NCBI RefSeq assembly: GCF_042643165.1
Contig: NZ_JBHRSH010000001.1
Span: 992,001 to 1,056,000, forward strand
Direction of reading: 5' to 3'
From: Hyphococcus aureus
Lineage (GTDB): Bacteria > Pseudomonadota > Alphaproteobacteria > Caulobacterales > Parvularculaceae
DNA length: 64,000 bases
The position numbers and the translations under genes are program-made. The notes under the pieces are model-generated. The model saw nothing but the letters and a program-made list of their open reading frames with translations, had not been told where the DNA came from and ran no database searches. How positions within the stretch are numbered: the stretch's first letter is position 1; every line of letters starts with the position of its first letter. Below are positions 25,472 through 34,947 of this stretch, piece by piece.

Positions 25472-25894
25472 CGTCTCCGTCCGGTTATCCAAAACACACG
25501 CTCTGGTCTGGGGAACTATAGGGGAAAGTTCCGCCTTTTCGCGAGCCTGCTTTTTGGGGCGCCCAAAACTCCCGAGTCATACCGGGTTGGCGCCCAGCCC
25601 CCTCTGTAAAGTCATACTGGTCATACTTTCTTCACCATAAAGGCGAAATCCATGGGATGAATCCAGTTTCCCGGTAGGGCCTGGTGAAATTTCGCATGGA
25701 AGATGCGGCGTTTATGACGCTTTTCAACATCATAGTGATCTCTTATTCCTCATGGGAAATCCTGTGAGTCTTTTGCTGAAACTCAAGGGATAAACTCGAC
25801 CCCGCCTGTTTTCCCCGGCTTCCCGGCTGACTCTTAATATTAACCCTTTATTAAGAATCCTTTATAGAAAGTTAAGAAGGAACATTCGCGGCAT
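25472..25894. other. candidate chromosomal replication origin (oriC)
   Basis: This gene-free gap of about 420 bases lies between divergent ppsR (RP001 family) and hemE, the arrangement at the Caulobacter and Rickettsia origins. Five GANTC (CcrM-type) sites occur at 25574, 25659, 25766, 25829 and 25855. A DnaA-box-like TTATCCAAA lies at 25485-25493, a CtrA consensus site at 25840-25854 and an AT-rich segment at 25831-25888. Also visible are an inverted repeat GGAACT/AGTTCC (25512-25532), TCATAC three times (25577, 25612, 25621), GCGAAAT/ATTTCGC (25643, 25689) and two CATGGGA-AATCC-like repeats near 25651 and 25751. DnaA boxes are weak, so the call rests mainly on synteny and cell-cycle sites. 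Confidence 0.65.
25840..25868 (+). promoter_or_regulatory. hemE: CtrA-type site overlapping the predicted hemE promoter
   Basis: TTAA-N7-TTAA, the full CtrA consensus, is at 25840-25854. Its left half is the -35 box (TTAACC 25840-25845) of a predicted promoter whose -10 is TATAGA (25863-25868), 17 bases away. A perfect 8-base inverted repeat TCTTAATA/TATTAAGA (25832-25856) covers the same bases. In Caulobacter the hemE promoter next to the origin is likewise overlapped by CtrA sites. Confidence 0.6.
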
Positions 25895-26929
25895 ATGACG
25901 ACAGATTCAAAATTCCTGCGAGTGTTTGATGGCGAGGTTTTCGCATCTCCTCCAACTTGGTTCATGCGGCAAGCCGGGCGCTATCTCCCCGAATACAGAA
26001 AGCTTCGCGCACAAGCGGGATCGTTCCTCGATCTTTGTTTTGATCCGGACCTGGCGAGCGAGGTGACGCTTCAGCCTATCAGGCGGTTCGATCTCGATGC
26101 GGCGATCCTGTTTGCAGATATCCTGCTGATCCCGCACGCACTGGGTCAGAAGCTAAGTTTTGTTGAAAATGAGGGACCGCGCCTTGAAGCGGTGGCAGCG
26201 CTGAAAGACCTCGACGCCTTTCGAAAACGCGATGTCCTTGAAACACTCTCGCCGATCTTTGAGACGGTTTCGAAAACCCGGGCGGGGTTGGGGTCGGATA
26301 AGGCGCTGATCGGCTTCGCTGGCGCTCCCTGGACCGTGGCGACCTATATGCTCGCGGGTGGGCCCATGAAGGATCCGGGCGTGCTGCGTCAAAAGCTCTA
26401 TGAGGAGCCCGAGCTGATCGACGGGCTGATTGATATTCTCGCAGAGAAAACCATTGATTATCTTCTTGCCCAGATCGATGCGGGCGCTGATGCGGTGCAG
26501 TTGTTTGACACTTGGGCGAGTGGATTGCCCTGGCCCGTCCTCGATCGTGTTTCCATTCGTCCGCTCGACAAAATCGCCAAGGCGGTGAAAAAGGCGCGGC
26601 CTCATGTGCCTGTAATCCTTTTCCCCAAAGGCGTTGGCGAAAAGGCGCTGGATTACGTTCTGCTTCAGGGCTGTGACGGGTTCGGGATCGATTACGCCAT
26701 GGACCCCACATGGGCGCGGGCGAATTTGGGAGAACGCGTTGTTGTGCAGGGCGGGCTTGATCCGCTACTGACCGTCACCGGCGGCAAACCGATGGAAGAA
26801 GCCGCAGAAACCTATCTCAGGCTTTTCCATGATGTGCCCTATGTTTTTAATCTCGGCCATGGCTTCACACCGCAAACCCCGCCGGACCATGTGGCGGCGC
26901 TGGTGAAGTTTGTCAGGAGAAATGGCTGA
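25895..26929 (+). CDS. hemE: uroporphyrinogen decarboxylase
   Basis: A 344-residue cytosolic enzyme that removes four carboxyls from uroporphyrinogen III to give coproporphyrinogen III in haem synthesis. The signature FMRQAGRYLPEYR (23-35, Arg25 and Arg29) and the ILFADILLIPHALG segment with the catalytic Asp are intact, as is the C-terminal NLGHGFTPQTP. AAGGAAC lies somewhat far (about 13 bases) before ATG 25895. Its stop overlaps the hemJ start (TGATG). Confidence 0.97.
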   Translation: MTTDSKFLRVFDGEVFASPPTWFMRQAGRYLPEYRKLRAQAGSFLDLCFDPDLASEVTLQPIRRFDLDAAILFADILLIPHALGQKLSFVENEGPRLEAVAALKDLDAFRKRDVLETLSPIFETVSKTRAGLGSDKALIGFAGAPWTVATYMLAGGPMKDPGVLRQKLYEEPELIDGLIDILAEKTIDYLLAQIDAGADAVQLFDTWASGLPWPVLDRVSIRPLDKIAKAVKKARPHVPVILFPKGVGEKALDYVLLQGCDGFGIDYAMDPTWARANLGERVVVQGGLDPLLTVTGGKPMEEAAETYLRLFHDVPYVFNLGHGFTPQTPPDHVAALVKFVRRNG

Positions 26930-27375
26930 TGGCTGAAATTCTGTCGGGCGCCTATCTGTGGATCAAATCTTTCCACCTGATCATGGTCATCGCCTGGATG
27001 GCGGGGATGATGTATCTGCCGCGCCTGTTCGTCTATCAGCATCAATCGGAAAAGGGCGGTGAGGCCGAACGATATTTCATCCAGATGCAGCGCAGACTGT
27101 TGAAGGGCATCATCAATCCTTCGATGGTTCTCGTCTGGGTCTTGGGGATTTTGATGCTGATCGCCAATCCGGCGATCCTGTCCGCCGGGTGGTTTCATGT
27201 GAAGCTGGCGCTGGTGGTCATCATCTCGGCGATCCACGGCTTTTACGCATCATCGCGCCGCAAATTTGAAAAAGGCGAGCGGCCGCGCACCGAAAAATTC
27301 TGGCGGATCATGAATGAAGCGCCATTCCTTGCGCTGATCGTCATTGTGATCATGGTGATTGTGAAACCGTTCTGA
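26929..27375 (+). CDS. hemJ: protoporphyrinogen IX oxidase HemJ
   Basis: A 148-residue inner-membrane protein with four predicted helices. The HLIMVIAWMAGMMYLPRL segment contains His16 of the family, and SAGWFHVKL and the C-terminal EAPFLALIVIVIMVI fit HemJ. HemJ oxidises protoporphyrinogen IX to protoporphyrin IX in bacteria lacking HemG/HemY. Its one-base overlap with hemE indicates coupled translation within one haem operon. Confidence 0.92.
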   Translation: MAEILSGAYLWIKSFHLIMVIAWMAGMMYLPRLFVYQHQSEKGGEAERYFIQMQRRLLKGIINPSMVLVWVLGILMLIANPAILSAGWFHVKLALVVIISAIHGFYASSRRKFEKGERPRTEKFWRIMNEAPFLALIVIVIMVIVKPF

Positions 27376-27485
27376 CGCTGATTTTTACACCGCTGACCTT
27401 GCCGCCGCACCGGCTTGTCGAAAAACGGGTTCCAAAGCAGATCTCACGGCGGTAGCCGGATGTTGAGCATTGGAAAGCCGCCGCT

Positions 27486-27989
27486 ATGAAAACCACTTTT
27501 GCCTTGATCATGATGATGATCAGCATGTTGAGTTCAGCGAGTGCTGAAAGCGACGCCATCGTGCCTGAGGTTATCAAATGGGGCGCTAGCGCCACTGAGA
27601 TTGAAAAGGCGCTTGAGGGCAAATGCGCCAACGGCTTTATCAACAGGCCGATTGATCCGCCATTTCTCCCCAACGATCCGGCCAAGCAGGTTCAGATCGA
27701 TTGCGATGGTCTTGAATTTATGGGTGCGCCGCGCTGGACGGAATTTGTCATTGGCGATGACCGGCTGCAAATGGTTTGGGTGATGGTCGAAGCCGCAGAC
27801 AAGGACAAAATCGTCAAGGTTCTGGAAGAGGCTTATGGCGATCCATCCCATGAATCGGACATGTTTATCGCCTTTACCCAGAACCGGACCGCATGGCGTG
27901 AAGAGCCGCCGGAGGTTTTGTTTTATGCCGAGGAACTCGATGCGGCGATGAAGGGCTGGCTCGATAATCTGCAACAGAACGAAGACTAG
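27486..27989 (+). CDS. secreted protein of unknown function
   Basis: A 167-residue protein with a Sec signal peptide (MKTTFALIMMMISMLSSASA, cleavage near 20). The mature part is acidic with two cysteines (GKCANG and IDCDG) and aromatic residues; no family recognised. It sits 110 bases after hemJ on the same strand and is convergent with the next gene, the pair separating hemJ from rho. Confidence 0.6.
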   Translation: MKTTFALIMMMISMLSSASAESDAIVPEVIKWGASATEIEKALEGKCANGFINRPIDPPFLPNDPAKQVQIDCDGLEFMGAPRWTEFVIGDDRLQMVWVMVEAADKDKIVKVLEEAYGDPSHESDMFIAFTQNRTAWREEPPEVLFYAEELDAAMKGWLDNLQQNED

Positions 27990-27995
27990 CGCGGC

Positions 27996-28523
27996 CTATT
28001 CCACCTTCTGATAAGCAAGCCAGTGATCGTTGATATGGCAAAAGGCTGAGGCCGGCTGATTTTGACTTTGAAGCCAGTTTAGGGCTTCGTCATCGCAGCG
28101 ATCGAAAGCGCGCATATTCTCCTCGCCCTCAGCAAAAGTCATGGCCATGCTGAAATAGACAAGGCTCACCGTATTCCAGTGATTGCCGGACTGATACCGC
28201 CAGAGAACCACATCAAGCTCATCCTTGCCGCTGTCGCCAATCGGGAAGAAGTCGATGAACTCGACGGGAATTTCTTCGCGGAGAAATTTAAGGAAGTCCG
28301 CATCCATCGGGTCGGCTTTCGTCGGGTCGCGCGAGGGTATCCGGACAAAGTCTTCGTAAGGGCCGGGATAGGCGGCCCGAACAGAACGCAGGAGACCTTC
28401 GTGATCGGCATAGATCGCGGCGGCGTCGAGAATTGTCGGCTTCGGGGTTTCATCGCCGCAACCGGCGGCGAAAAGAACCGCGCCGAAAGCCGCCACAGCA
28501 CGGACCGGACCCTGACGAACCAT
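27996..28523 (-). CDS. predicted lipoprotein, unknown
   Basis: A 175-residue protein with lipobox FAAGC; the lipidated Cys is about residue 22 from ATG 28523. An earlier ATG at 28538 exists, but GGGGG lies eight bases before 28523, which is preferred. The mature region is acidic with three further cysteines near the C-terminus (DRCDDEALNWL, SAFCHIND). No family recognised. It is divergent from rho and convergent with the secreted protein at 27486. Confidence 0.6.
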   Translation of the reverse strand: MVRQGPVRAVAAFGAVLFAAGCGDETPKPTILDAAAIYADHEGLLRSVRAAYPGPYEDFVRIPSRDPTKADPMDADFLKFLREEIPVEFIDFFPIGDSGKDELDVVLWRYQSGNHWNTVSLVYFSMAMTFAEGEENMRAFDRCDDEALNWLQSQNQPASAFCHINDHWLAYQKVE

Positions 28524-28846
28524 AGAAAACGCCCCCATTGAGAGGGATTATTAAAGGCGAAAACGGTAAATAGGGGCTGAAGAAACCGGTTAGAACTGTC
28601 GAGCGCAGGGGAGCCTTCATGGCGCTCGCCCACAGAATAAGCCCGGATTGGAACACTCGCTGGGTCCGGGCGGGATTTGATCTCGATCATTGACGGCGCG
28701 GACTTTTCGCCTATATCTACTCCAAACTTTCCTTATCAGCGCCGTCCGGCCCGCAAGGCCGCCCTCTGCGCGCTCCGTATTTCCATCGTTGGTTTCCCCC
28801 CCTGCCCGCCTTTTCTGCGCGGGTCTTTTCCTGATTGAGGCTTTCC
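28524..28846 (+). promoter_or_regulatory. rho: rho promoter and structured leader
   Basis: This 323-base gap contains no gene. A good housekeeping promoter, TTGACG (28690-28695), 16 bases, TATATC (28712-28717), points toward rho and would give a leader of about 120 bases. The leader can form GGCC-CGCAA-GGCC (near 28750) and CCCGC/GCGGG (28805-28809 with 28819-28823, followed by TCTTTTCC). The last resembles a weak attenuator. E. coli rho is autoregulated by attenuation in its leader; the same here is inference. Confidence 0.45.
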
Positions 28847-30118
28847 ATGCTGCCCAAGACCATGACGCTCGATGAGCTCAAAGAAAAAACCCCGGCTGAG
28901 CTGCTGGCTTTCGCCGAAGAGCTCGAAGTTGAAAATGCCTCGACCATGCGCAAACAGGACATGCTGTTTTCAATCCTGAAAGAGCTTGCCGACCTGGAAG
29001 TTGAAATTCATGGCGGCGGCGTCCTGGAAGTTCTCTCTGATGGCTTCGGCTTTTTGCGCTCGGCGGACGCGAATTACCTCGCGGGTCCCGATGATATTTA
29101 TGTCTCGCCGAACCAGATCCGGCGGTTTGCGCTGCGCACCGGCGATACGGTCAAGGGCGAGATACGCAGCCCGAAAGACGGCGAGCGTTATTTTGCGCTT
29201 CTCAAAGTTCACACGATCAATTTCGAAGAGCCCGAAAAAGCCCGCCACAAGGTGCATTTCGACAATCTGACGCCGCTCTATCCTGATGAGCGCCTGAAGA
29301 TGGAAACCGAAGGCGAAAAGACCAAAGATCTTACCGGCCGCGTCATCGATCTCGTGGCACCGTTGGGTAAAGGCCAGCGCGGTCTCATCACCGCGCCGCC
29401 GCGAACCGGTAAGACCGTCATCCTGCAAAATATCGCCCACTCCATCGCAACCAATCATCCCGAATGTTACCTGATCGTTTTGCTGATCGACGAGCGCCCG
29501 GAAGAAGTGACTGACATGCAGCGCTCGGTAAAGGGCGAGGTTGTGTCCTCAACCTTTGACGAACCCGCGACGCGTCACGTAGCGGTTGCTGAAATGGTCA
29601 TCGAAAAGGCCAAGCGCCTTGTCGAACATGGCCGCGATGTGGTGATCCTGCTCGATTCCATCACCCGCCTCGGCCGCGCTTACAACACCGTTGTGCCGTC
29701 CTCAGGCAAGGTTCTCACCGGCGGCGTCGACGCCAATGCGCTGCAGCGCCCGAAACGCTTTTTCGGCGCCGCGCGGAACATTGAGGAAGGCGGATCGCTC
29801 ACCATTATCGCCACGGCGCTGATCGAGACCGGCTCGAAAATGGACGAGGTGATCTTCGAAGAATTCAAGGGCACCGGTAACTCCGAGCTGATCCTTGACC
29901 GCAAGGTCGCGGACAAGCGGACCTATCCGGCGATCGACATCGCCAAGTCCGGCACACGCAAGGAAGACCTCATCACTTCCAAGGCCGACATGCAGAAAAT
30001 CTTTGTTCTGCGCCGTATCCTGTCGCCCATGGGCGTTTCCGACGCTATTGAGTTCCTGATCGACAAGCTCAAACAGACGAAGTCCAACCGCGACTTCTTC
30101 GATTCAATGAACACATAA
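28847..30118 (+). CDS. rho: transcription termination factor Rho
   Basis: A 423-residue hexameric RNA helicase that terminates transcription. The N-terminal helix bundle, the cold-shock-like RNA-binding domain (GFGFLRS, YVSPNQIRRF), the P-loop APPRTGKT, Walker B (VVILLDSITRLGRAYN) and the Q and R loops are intact. In-frame starts also exist at 28835 and 28862; ATG 28847 is chosen because GAGG lies six bases before it. It ends three bases from the stop of the convergent small membrane protein gene. Confidence 0.97.
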   Translation: MLPKTMTLDELKEKTPAELLAFAEELEVENASTMRKQDMLFSILKELADLEVEIHGGGVLEVLSDGFGFLRSADANYLAGPDDIYVSPNQIRRFALRTGDTVKGEIRSPKDGERYFALLKVHTINFEEPEKARHKVHFDNLTPLYPDERLKMETEGEKTKDLTGRVIDLVAPLGKGQRGLITAPPRTGKTVILQNIAHSIATNHPECYLIVLLIDERPEEVTDMQRSVKGEVVSSTFDEPATRHVAVAEMVIEKAKRLVEHGRDVVILLDSITRLGRAYNTVVPSSGKVLTGGVDANALQRPKRFFGAARNIEEGGSLTIIATALIETGSKMDEVIFEEFKGTGNSELILDRKVADKRTYPAIDIAKSGTRKEDLITSKADMQKIFVLRRILSPMGVSDAIEFLIDKLKQTKSNRDFFDSMNT

Positions 30119-30121
30119 GGA

Positions 30122-30280
30122 TCAGGCGGAAAACAGGATCGCCCGCAGGAGATAAGCAAGGCTCGCCACCGCAGCGAGGCTTGCCAGAGCCAGCGCGAAA
30201 AACCAAAAGAACCGGCGTCCGAGCGGCGCCGGTTTTTCATTATCTGACGGCGGCCCTACGGGGGTGAAGCGCTCAGCCAT
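30122..30280 (-). CDS. DUF2474/CydX-like third subunit of cytochrome bd oxidase
   Basis: A 52-residue frame, ATG 30280 to TGA, that overlaps the end of cydB by eight bases. It has a polar Pro-rich N-terminus, a positive patch (GRRF) and one membrane helix (WFFALALASLAAVASLAYLL). Position and topology match the tiny DUF2474 or CydX-type proteins that follow cydB and stabilise the oxidase. The overlap implies translational coupling. Too short for a certain family call by eye. Confidence 0.7.
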   Translation of the reverse strand: MAERFTPVGPPSDNEKPAPLGRRFFWFFALALASLAAVASLAYLLRAILFSA

Positions 30281-31310
30281 GATAGCCGTCGCCGGGCTTC
30301 ACCTTTCCCCAGAACAGGGAATAGACATAGACGGTGTAGATCAGGATCACCGGCAGCATCACGCCGGCGCCGGCGAGCATCAAACCCAGCGCATTGTCGC
30401 GCGCCGCGGTTTCCCAGATGGTTTTGGCGAAGGGCACATTATAGGGAAACAGCGAGATAGCGAGGCCGACATAGCCGGTGAGAAAAACCCCGGCGGAGAG
30501 AAGATAGGGCCGCCAGTCCGGCGCTTTTTCCGGTTTCATCACCACATCGCGCCACAGCCAGATAATCAGCGCCGCCGTGATAATCGGCACCGGCGCGACC
30601 GTGATGAATTTTGAAAAATCGATGGCGCTCATGGAAACGCCCCAGCGTTCCGTCACGCGCGGATCGATGGAGAGCGTCGCGAGGCTCACTGCGGCCATGG
30701 CGATGGTGGCGCCGAGCAGCGCCCGGCGGGCCCATTTGCGCGCGCCCTGTTGCGTGGGGCCCTCGGTTTTCAGGACCAGCCAGCAGGCGCCGAGCAGCAC
30801 ATAACCGATAATCACCGAGGCCGAAGTGAGCACTGAAAACGGCGTCAGCCAGTCAAACGGTCCGCCTGCATAGGCGCGCCCTTCAACTGCGATCCCTTGT
30901 ACGAAGGCGCCGAGAATAAGCCCCTGCATCGCCGCAGCGGCGAACGAGCCGCCGGCGAAGGCGCCATTCCAGAAGCGTTTGGTGGTTTTGCGCACCGCCT
31001 TGTGCCGGAATTCAAACGCCACGCCGCGAAATATCAGCGCCGCCAGCATGATAGTGATCGGCAGATAAAAAGCCGGCATGATGATCGCGTAAGCGAGGGG
31101 AAAGGCCGCGAAAAGTCCGCCGCCGCCAAGCACCAGCCAGGTTTCATTGCCGTCCCAGACCGGTTCGATGGTGGCCGTCATCATTGATCGTTCTTCTTCG
31201 TCATCAGCGAAATGACAGAGCATGCCGACGCCGAGATCGAACCCGTCGAGGAGCACATAGAGCATGACCGCGACGGCGATGAGCCCGGCCCAGATCAGCG
31301 GCAGATCCAT
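30273..31310 (-). CDS. cydB: cytochrome bd ubiquinol oxidase subunit II
   Basis: A 345-residue integral membrane subunit with about eight helices. The N-terminal LIWAGLIAVAVMLYVLLDGFDLG and the EPVWDGNETWLV motif (near 48-59) are diagnostic for CydB. With CydA it forms a terminal oxidase that reduces oxygen to water using quinol. It is nine bases downstream of cydA and overlaps the small third-subunit gene. Confidence 0.96.
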   Translation of the reverse strand: MDLPLIWAGLIAVAVMLYVLLDGFDLGVGMLCHFADDEEERSMMTATIEPVWDGNETWLVLGGGGLFAAFPLAYAIIMPAFYLPITIMLAALIFRGVAFEFRHKAVRKTTKRFWNGAFAGGSFAAAAMQGLILGAFVQGIAVEGRAYAGGPFDWLTPFSVLTSASVIIGYVLLGACWLVLKTEGPTQQGARKWARRALLGATIAMAAVSLATLSIDPRVTERWGVSMSAIDFSKFITVAPVPIITAALIIWLWRDVVMKPEKAPDWRPYLLSAGVFLTGYVGLAISLFPYNVPFAKTIWETAARDNALGLMLAGAGVMLPVILIYTVYVYSLFWGKVKPGDGYHG

Positions 31311-31319
31311 ACTCGCCTC

Positions 31320-32720
<1,401 letters not shown>

Positions 32721-32880
32721 CAGGAAGCTCCGTTGCGTGCGCTTGCTATAGGCGGTCGCTTACTGGGGCGAAAGCTGCGACCCCAGAGACCTGTTGCCGC
32801 ATTGGATCATTGGCAAGTCGTCTGCGCATCAGCCTTGCCCCGCGGCGGGAGCGTTTTATGCTGAGCGGAATGGAGGATTT

Positions 32881-33498
32881 ATGTCATTGAAACTTATACA
32901 TTTTCCCATGACGCGTAGCCTACGCGTCGCGTGGGCGGGCTATGAACTTGGGCTTGATCTCGAGATTGAGACACGGGTTTTTGATCGCGCGAAACTGAAA
33001 GAGCCTGAATATTTGAAACTCAATCCGCTCGGCAAGACGCCGGTCTTTTTCGATGGCGGTAAACGCATGATCGAATCCGTCGCGATCATTGAATATCTTT
33101 CAAATAAATACGCTAAGGGCGCGCTGAGCCGAAATGCTTCGCATACGGATTATGGCGATTATCTGCAATGGATGGAGTTCGGCGAGGCGGGCATGGGCGG
33201 CTATGTGGGACAGCTTCTCGGCCATTCCATGCTGTTGCCGGAAGAATTTCGGATTGAATCCATGCGTCTCTGGGCGGAAGGGGAGATGAAGACATGCCTC
33301 AACTTCCTTGAAAGCAACCTCGAGGCTGACGGCTATTTGCTGGACGAGTTTTCGCTGGCCGATATTTCTGTCGGCTACATCCTGTTTCTGGTGAAGGTCT
33401 CTCGTAATGGCGCATTGATGGGGGAAAAGACCGCCGCGTATTTTGCGCGGCTATCCGAGCGTGATGGATGGAAGCAGGCTTCGGCGCTTAAACCCTGA
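32881..33498 (+). CDS. glutathione S-transferase family protein
   Basis: A 205-residue two-domain GST. The thioredoxin-like N-domain opens MSLKLIHFPMTRSLRVAW, with LNPLGKTPVFFDGGKRMIES giving the cis-Pro and Glu-Ser glutathione contacts, and the all-alpha C-domain has the DEFSLADISVGYIL motif. ATG 32881 is chosen over the longer frame from 32794 because GGAGG lies seven bases before it. Substrate unknown. Confidence 0.88.
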   Translation: MSLKLIHFPMTRSLRVAWAGYELGLDLEIETRVFDRAKLKEPEYLKLNPLGKTPVFFDGGKRMIESVAIIEYLSNKYAKGALSRNASHTDYGDYLQWMEFGEAGMGGYVGQLLGHSMLLPEEFRIESMRLWAEGEMKTCLNFLESNLEADGYLLDEFSLADISVGYILFLVKVSRNGALMGEKTAAYFARLSERDGWKQASALKP

Positions 33499-33526
33499 GA
33501 AGACGATTGCAATATTGGCGCGCATG

Positions 33527-33555
33527 AAAAAACCGCGGGCCTCACGGCGCCGCGG
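33527..33555 (-). terminator. intrinsic terminator with GUGA tetraloop
   Basis: Read on the minus strand, CCGCGG-C-GCC (33555-33546) pairs with GGC-CCGCGG (33541-33533) around a GUGA (GNRA-type) tetraloop, with one bulged base. Six T residues follow (33532-33527). This is among the strongest terminators in the window yet follows no annotated minus-strand gene, which is the main reason to propose a small RNA here. Confidence 0.75.
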
Positions 33556-33666
33556 CGTTCCCATCCCCCCACGGGTCTCCCCTTGAGATGTCATGGCGGG
33601 CCGCCGTTGCGATAACGGCTCTCCCACTGGCGCGCCACGGGCGATCCTATGCCCCCTTTTTTCAGC
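33527..33666 (-). ncRNA. candidate small RNA on the minus strand
   Basis: A -10-like TATACAAT (33679-33672) precedes a G-run start near 33666, and an intrinsic terminator ends the unit at 33527, giving a transcript of about 140 bases. Between them the RNA can form a long hairpin: GUGGCG/CGCCAU enclosing GCCGUU-AUCGC-AACGGC (near 33640-33593), then a CUC-AAGG-GGAG arm. No plausible protein frame with a ribosome site is present and no minus-strand gene precedes the terminator. I could not match it to 6S, SRP or other known RNAs. The -35 box is poor. Confidence 0.45.
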
Positions 33667-33721
33667 GCATGATTGTATAAATTGGCCATGGTTTTTCATT
33701 GGTAGATCAAGGTGGCGTAAA

Positions 33722-33756
33722 ATATATAGACATCTATATAATAGGCGTCTATATAT
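33722..33756. promoter_or_regulatory. inverted-repeat operator upstream of the nitroreductase-marR pair
   Basis: A perfect ten-base inverted repeat, ATATATAGAC (33722-33731) and GTCTATATAT (33747-33756), with a 15-base spacer that itself contains CTATATAATAG. It ends 21 bases before ATG 33778, over the expected promoter. MarR dimers bind such AT-rich palindromes, and a marR gene is second in the operon, so autoregulation is likely (inference). Confidence 0.6.
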
Positions 33757-33777
33757 GGCGGTGGGAGGAGAAAACCC

Positions 33778-34947
33778 ATGGTCACGAGACGCGCGATTTT
33801 GTGGACCGGCGCCGGCGCCGTGGTCCTGTTGGGCGCCGGAGTTGCGCCGCTGCTGCATTCGGATCTGTCAAAGGCGCGTGCGCCGTGGCGGATGGCGGGA
33901 ACGGGTTTTGGCGACATACGCCTCGATGCGCTTTCCTATGCGGTGCTGGCGCCCAACCCTCACAATATGCAGCCCTGGCTTATTCGTCTTGATGGCGATG
34001 ACGCGCTTACGCTTTTTTGCGATGAGACCCGGCTCCTGCGCGACACCGATCCGCAGGACCGGCAGATCGTCATCGGCCTCGGGGCGTTTCTGGAGCTGCT
34101 TCGTCTGGCGGCGGCCGAGCAGGGTTTCGGGCTCGACATTGAGCGTTTTCCGGAAGGCGAACCGCAACCACGCCTTGACGGGCGGTCCATCGCCAGCATC
34201 CGGTTTGTTAAGAAGACTGATGTGAAAGACCCTTTATTTGCGCAGATTCTCAACCGTCGCACATCTCGCGTCGCTTTCGATCAGAGCCGGCCTGTCAGCG
34301 CAGAGACATTGAATGCGCTCGATAAGGCGTTGCGTCCCGGGGACGGCGAATTCGAATGGGTGAATGACGCCGCCAATGTTGCGGCGTTGAAAACCATTTG
34401 CCGCGCAGGTTGGCGCGTCGAACTGGAGACAGATGCGACACGCCATGAATCCGCCATGCTCACGCGCATCGGCGACGATCAAATCAACGCCAATCCGGAC
34501 GGCATCTCCCTGTTTGGTCCGGCCATGGAAGCGGCGCATTTGATGGGTATGCTGACGAAAGAGAAGATGGACGAAAAAGGCTCCGCCGCCTATCAGGCGA
34601 CCCTGGATTTCTATAATAAGAATATTGACACCTCGATGGCCTTTGGCTGGCTTTCCACGTCTAGTAATTCCCGTACGGATCAGTTGCGCGCCGGGGCGGG
34701 TTGGGTGCGTATGCAACTGGCGGCGACGGCGCTCGGTCTTTCCATGCAGCCATTCAGCCAGGCGCTGCAGGAGTTTCCCGAGATGGCGGATATATATGAG
34801 GAAATTCATGACTTTACTGGGATCGAGACGCCTGCGGGTCCGACCGACGGACGACTTCAGGGGCTGTTTCGCTTCGGCTACGCCAAGCCCGGCCCGGCCG
34901 CGCCGCGGTGGCCCCTCGAGACGAGGTTGATCGCCGCCGATGGATGA
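33778..34947 (+). CDS. Tat-exported Acg-like nitroreductase family protein
   Basis: A 389-residue protein with a twin-arginine signal (TRRAILWTGAGAVVLLGAG), so it is probably folded in the cytoplasm with its cofactor and exported. The body resembles the Acg-type nitroreductase-like FMN proteins: ALSYAVLAPNPHNMQPW near 50-66, NRRTSRVAFD near 159, and FRFGYAKPGPAAPR near the end. Activity in this family is poorly known. GGAGGAG lies seven bases before ATG 33778. It overlaps marR by eight bases, a coupled pair. Confidence 0.8.
   Translation: MVTRRAILWTGAGAVVLLGAGVAPLLHSDLSKARAPWRMAGTGFGDIRLDALSYAVLAPNPHNMQPWLIRLDGDDALTLFCDETRLLRDTDPQDRQIVIGLGAFLELLRLAAAEQGFGLDIERFPEGEPQPRLDGRSIASIRFVKKTDVKDPLFAQILNRRTSRVAFDQSRPVSAETLNALDKALRPGDGEFEWVNDAANVAALKTICRAGWRVELETDATRHESAMLTRIGDDQINANPDGISLFGPAMEAAHLMGMLTKEKMDEKGSAAYQATLDFYNKNIDTSMAFGWLSTSSNSRTDQLRAGAGWVRMQLAATALGLSMQPFSQALQEFPEMADIYEEIHDFTGIETPAGPTDGRLQGLFRFGYAKPGPAAPRWPLETRLIAADG

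Noticed and set aside
25695..25768. 23-codon hydrophobic frame in the proposed origin
   Set aside because: No convincing ribosome site and the region is better explained as non-coding; not listed as a gene.
33451..33858. 135-codon minus-strand frame
   Set aside because: It runs through the operator, the terminator and the end of the GST gene and has a basic, low-complexity product; the region fits a small RNA better.
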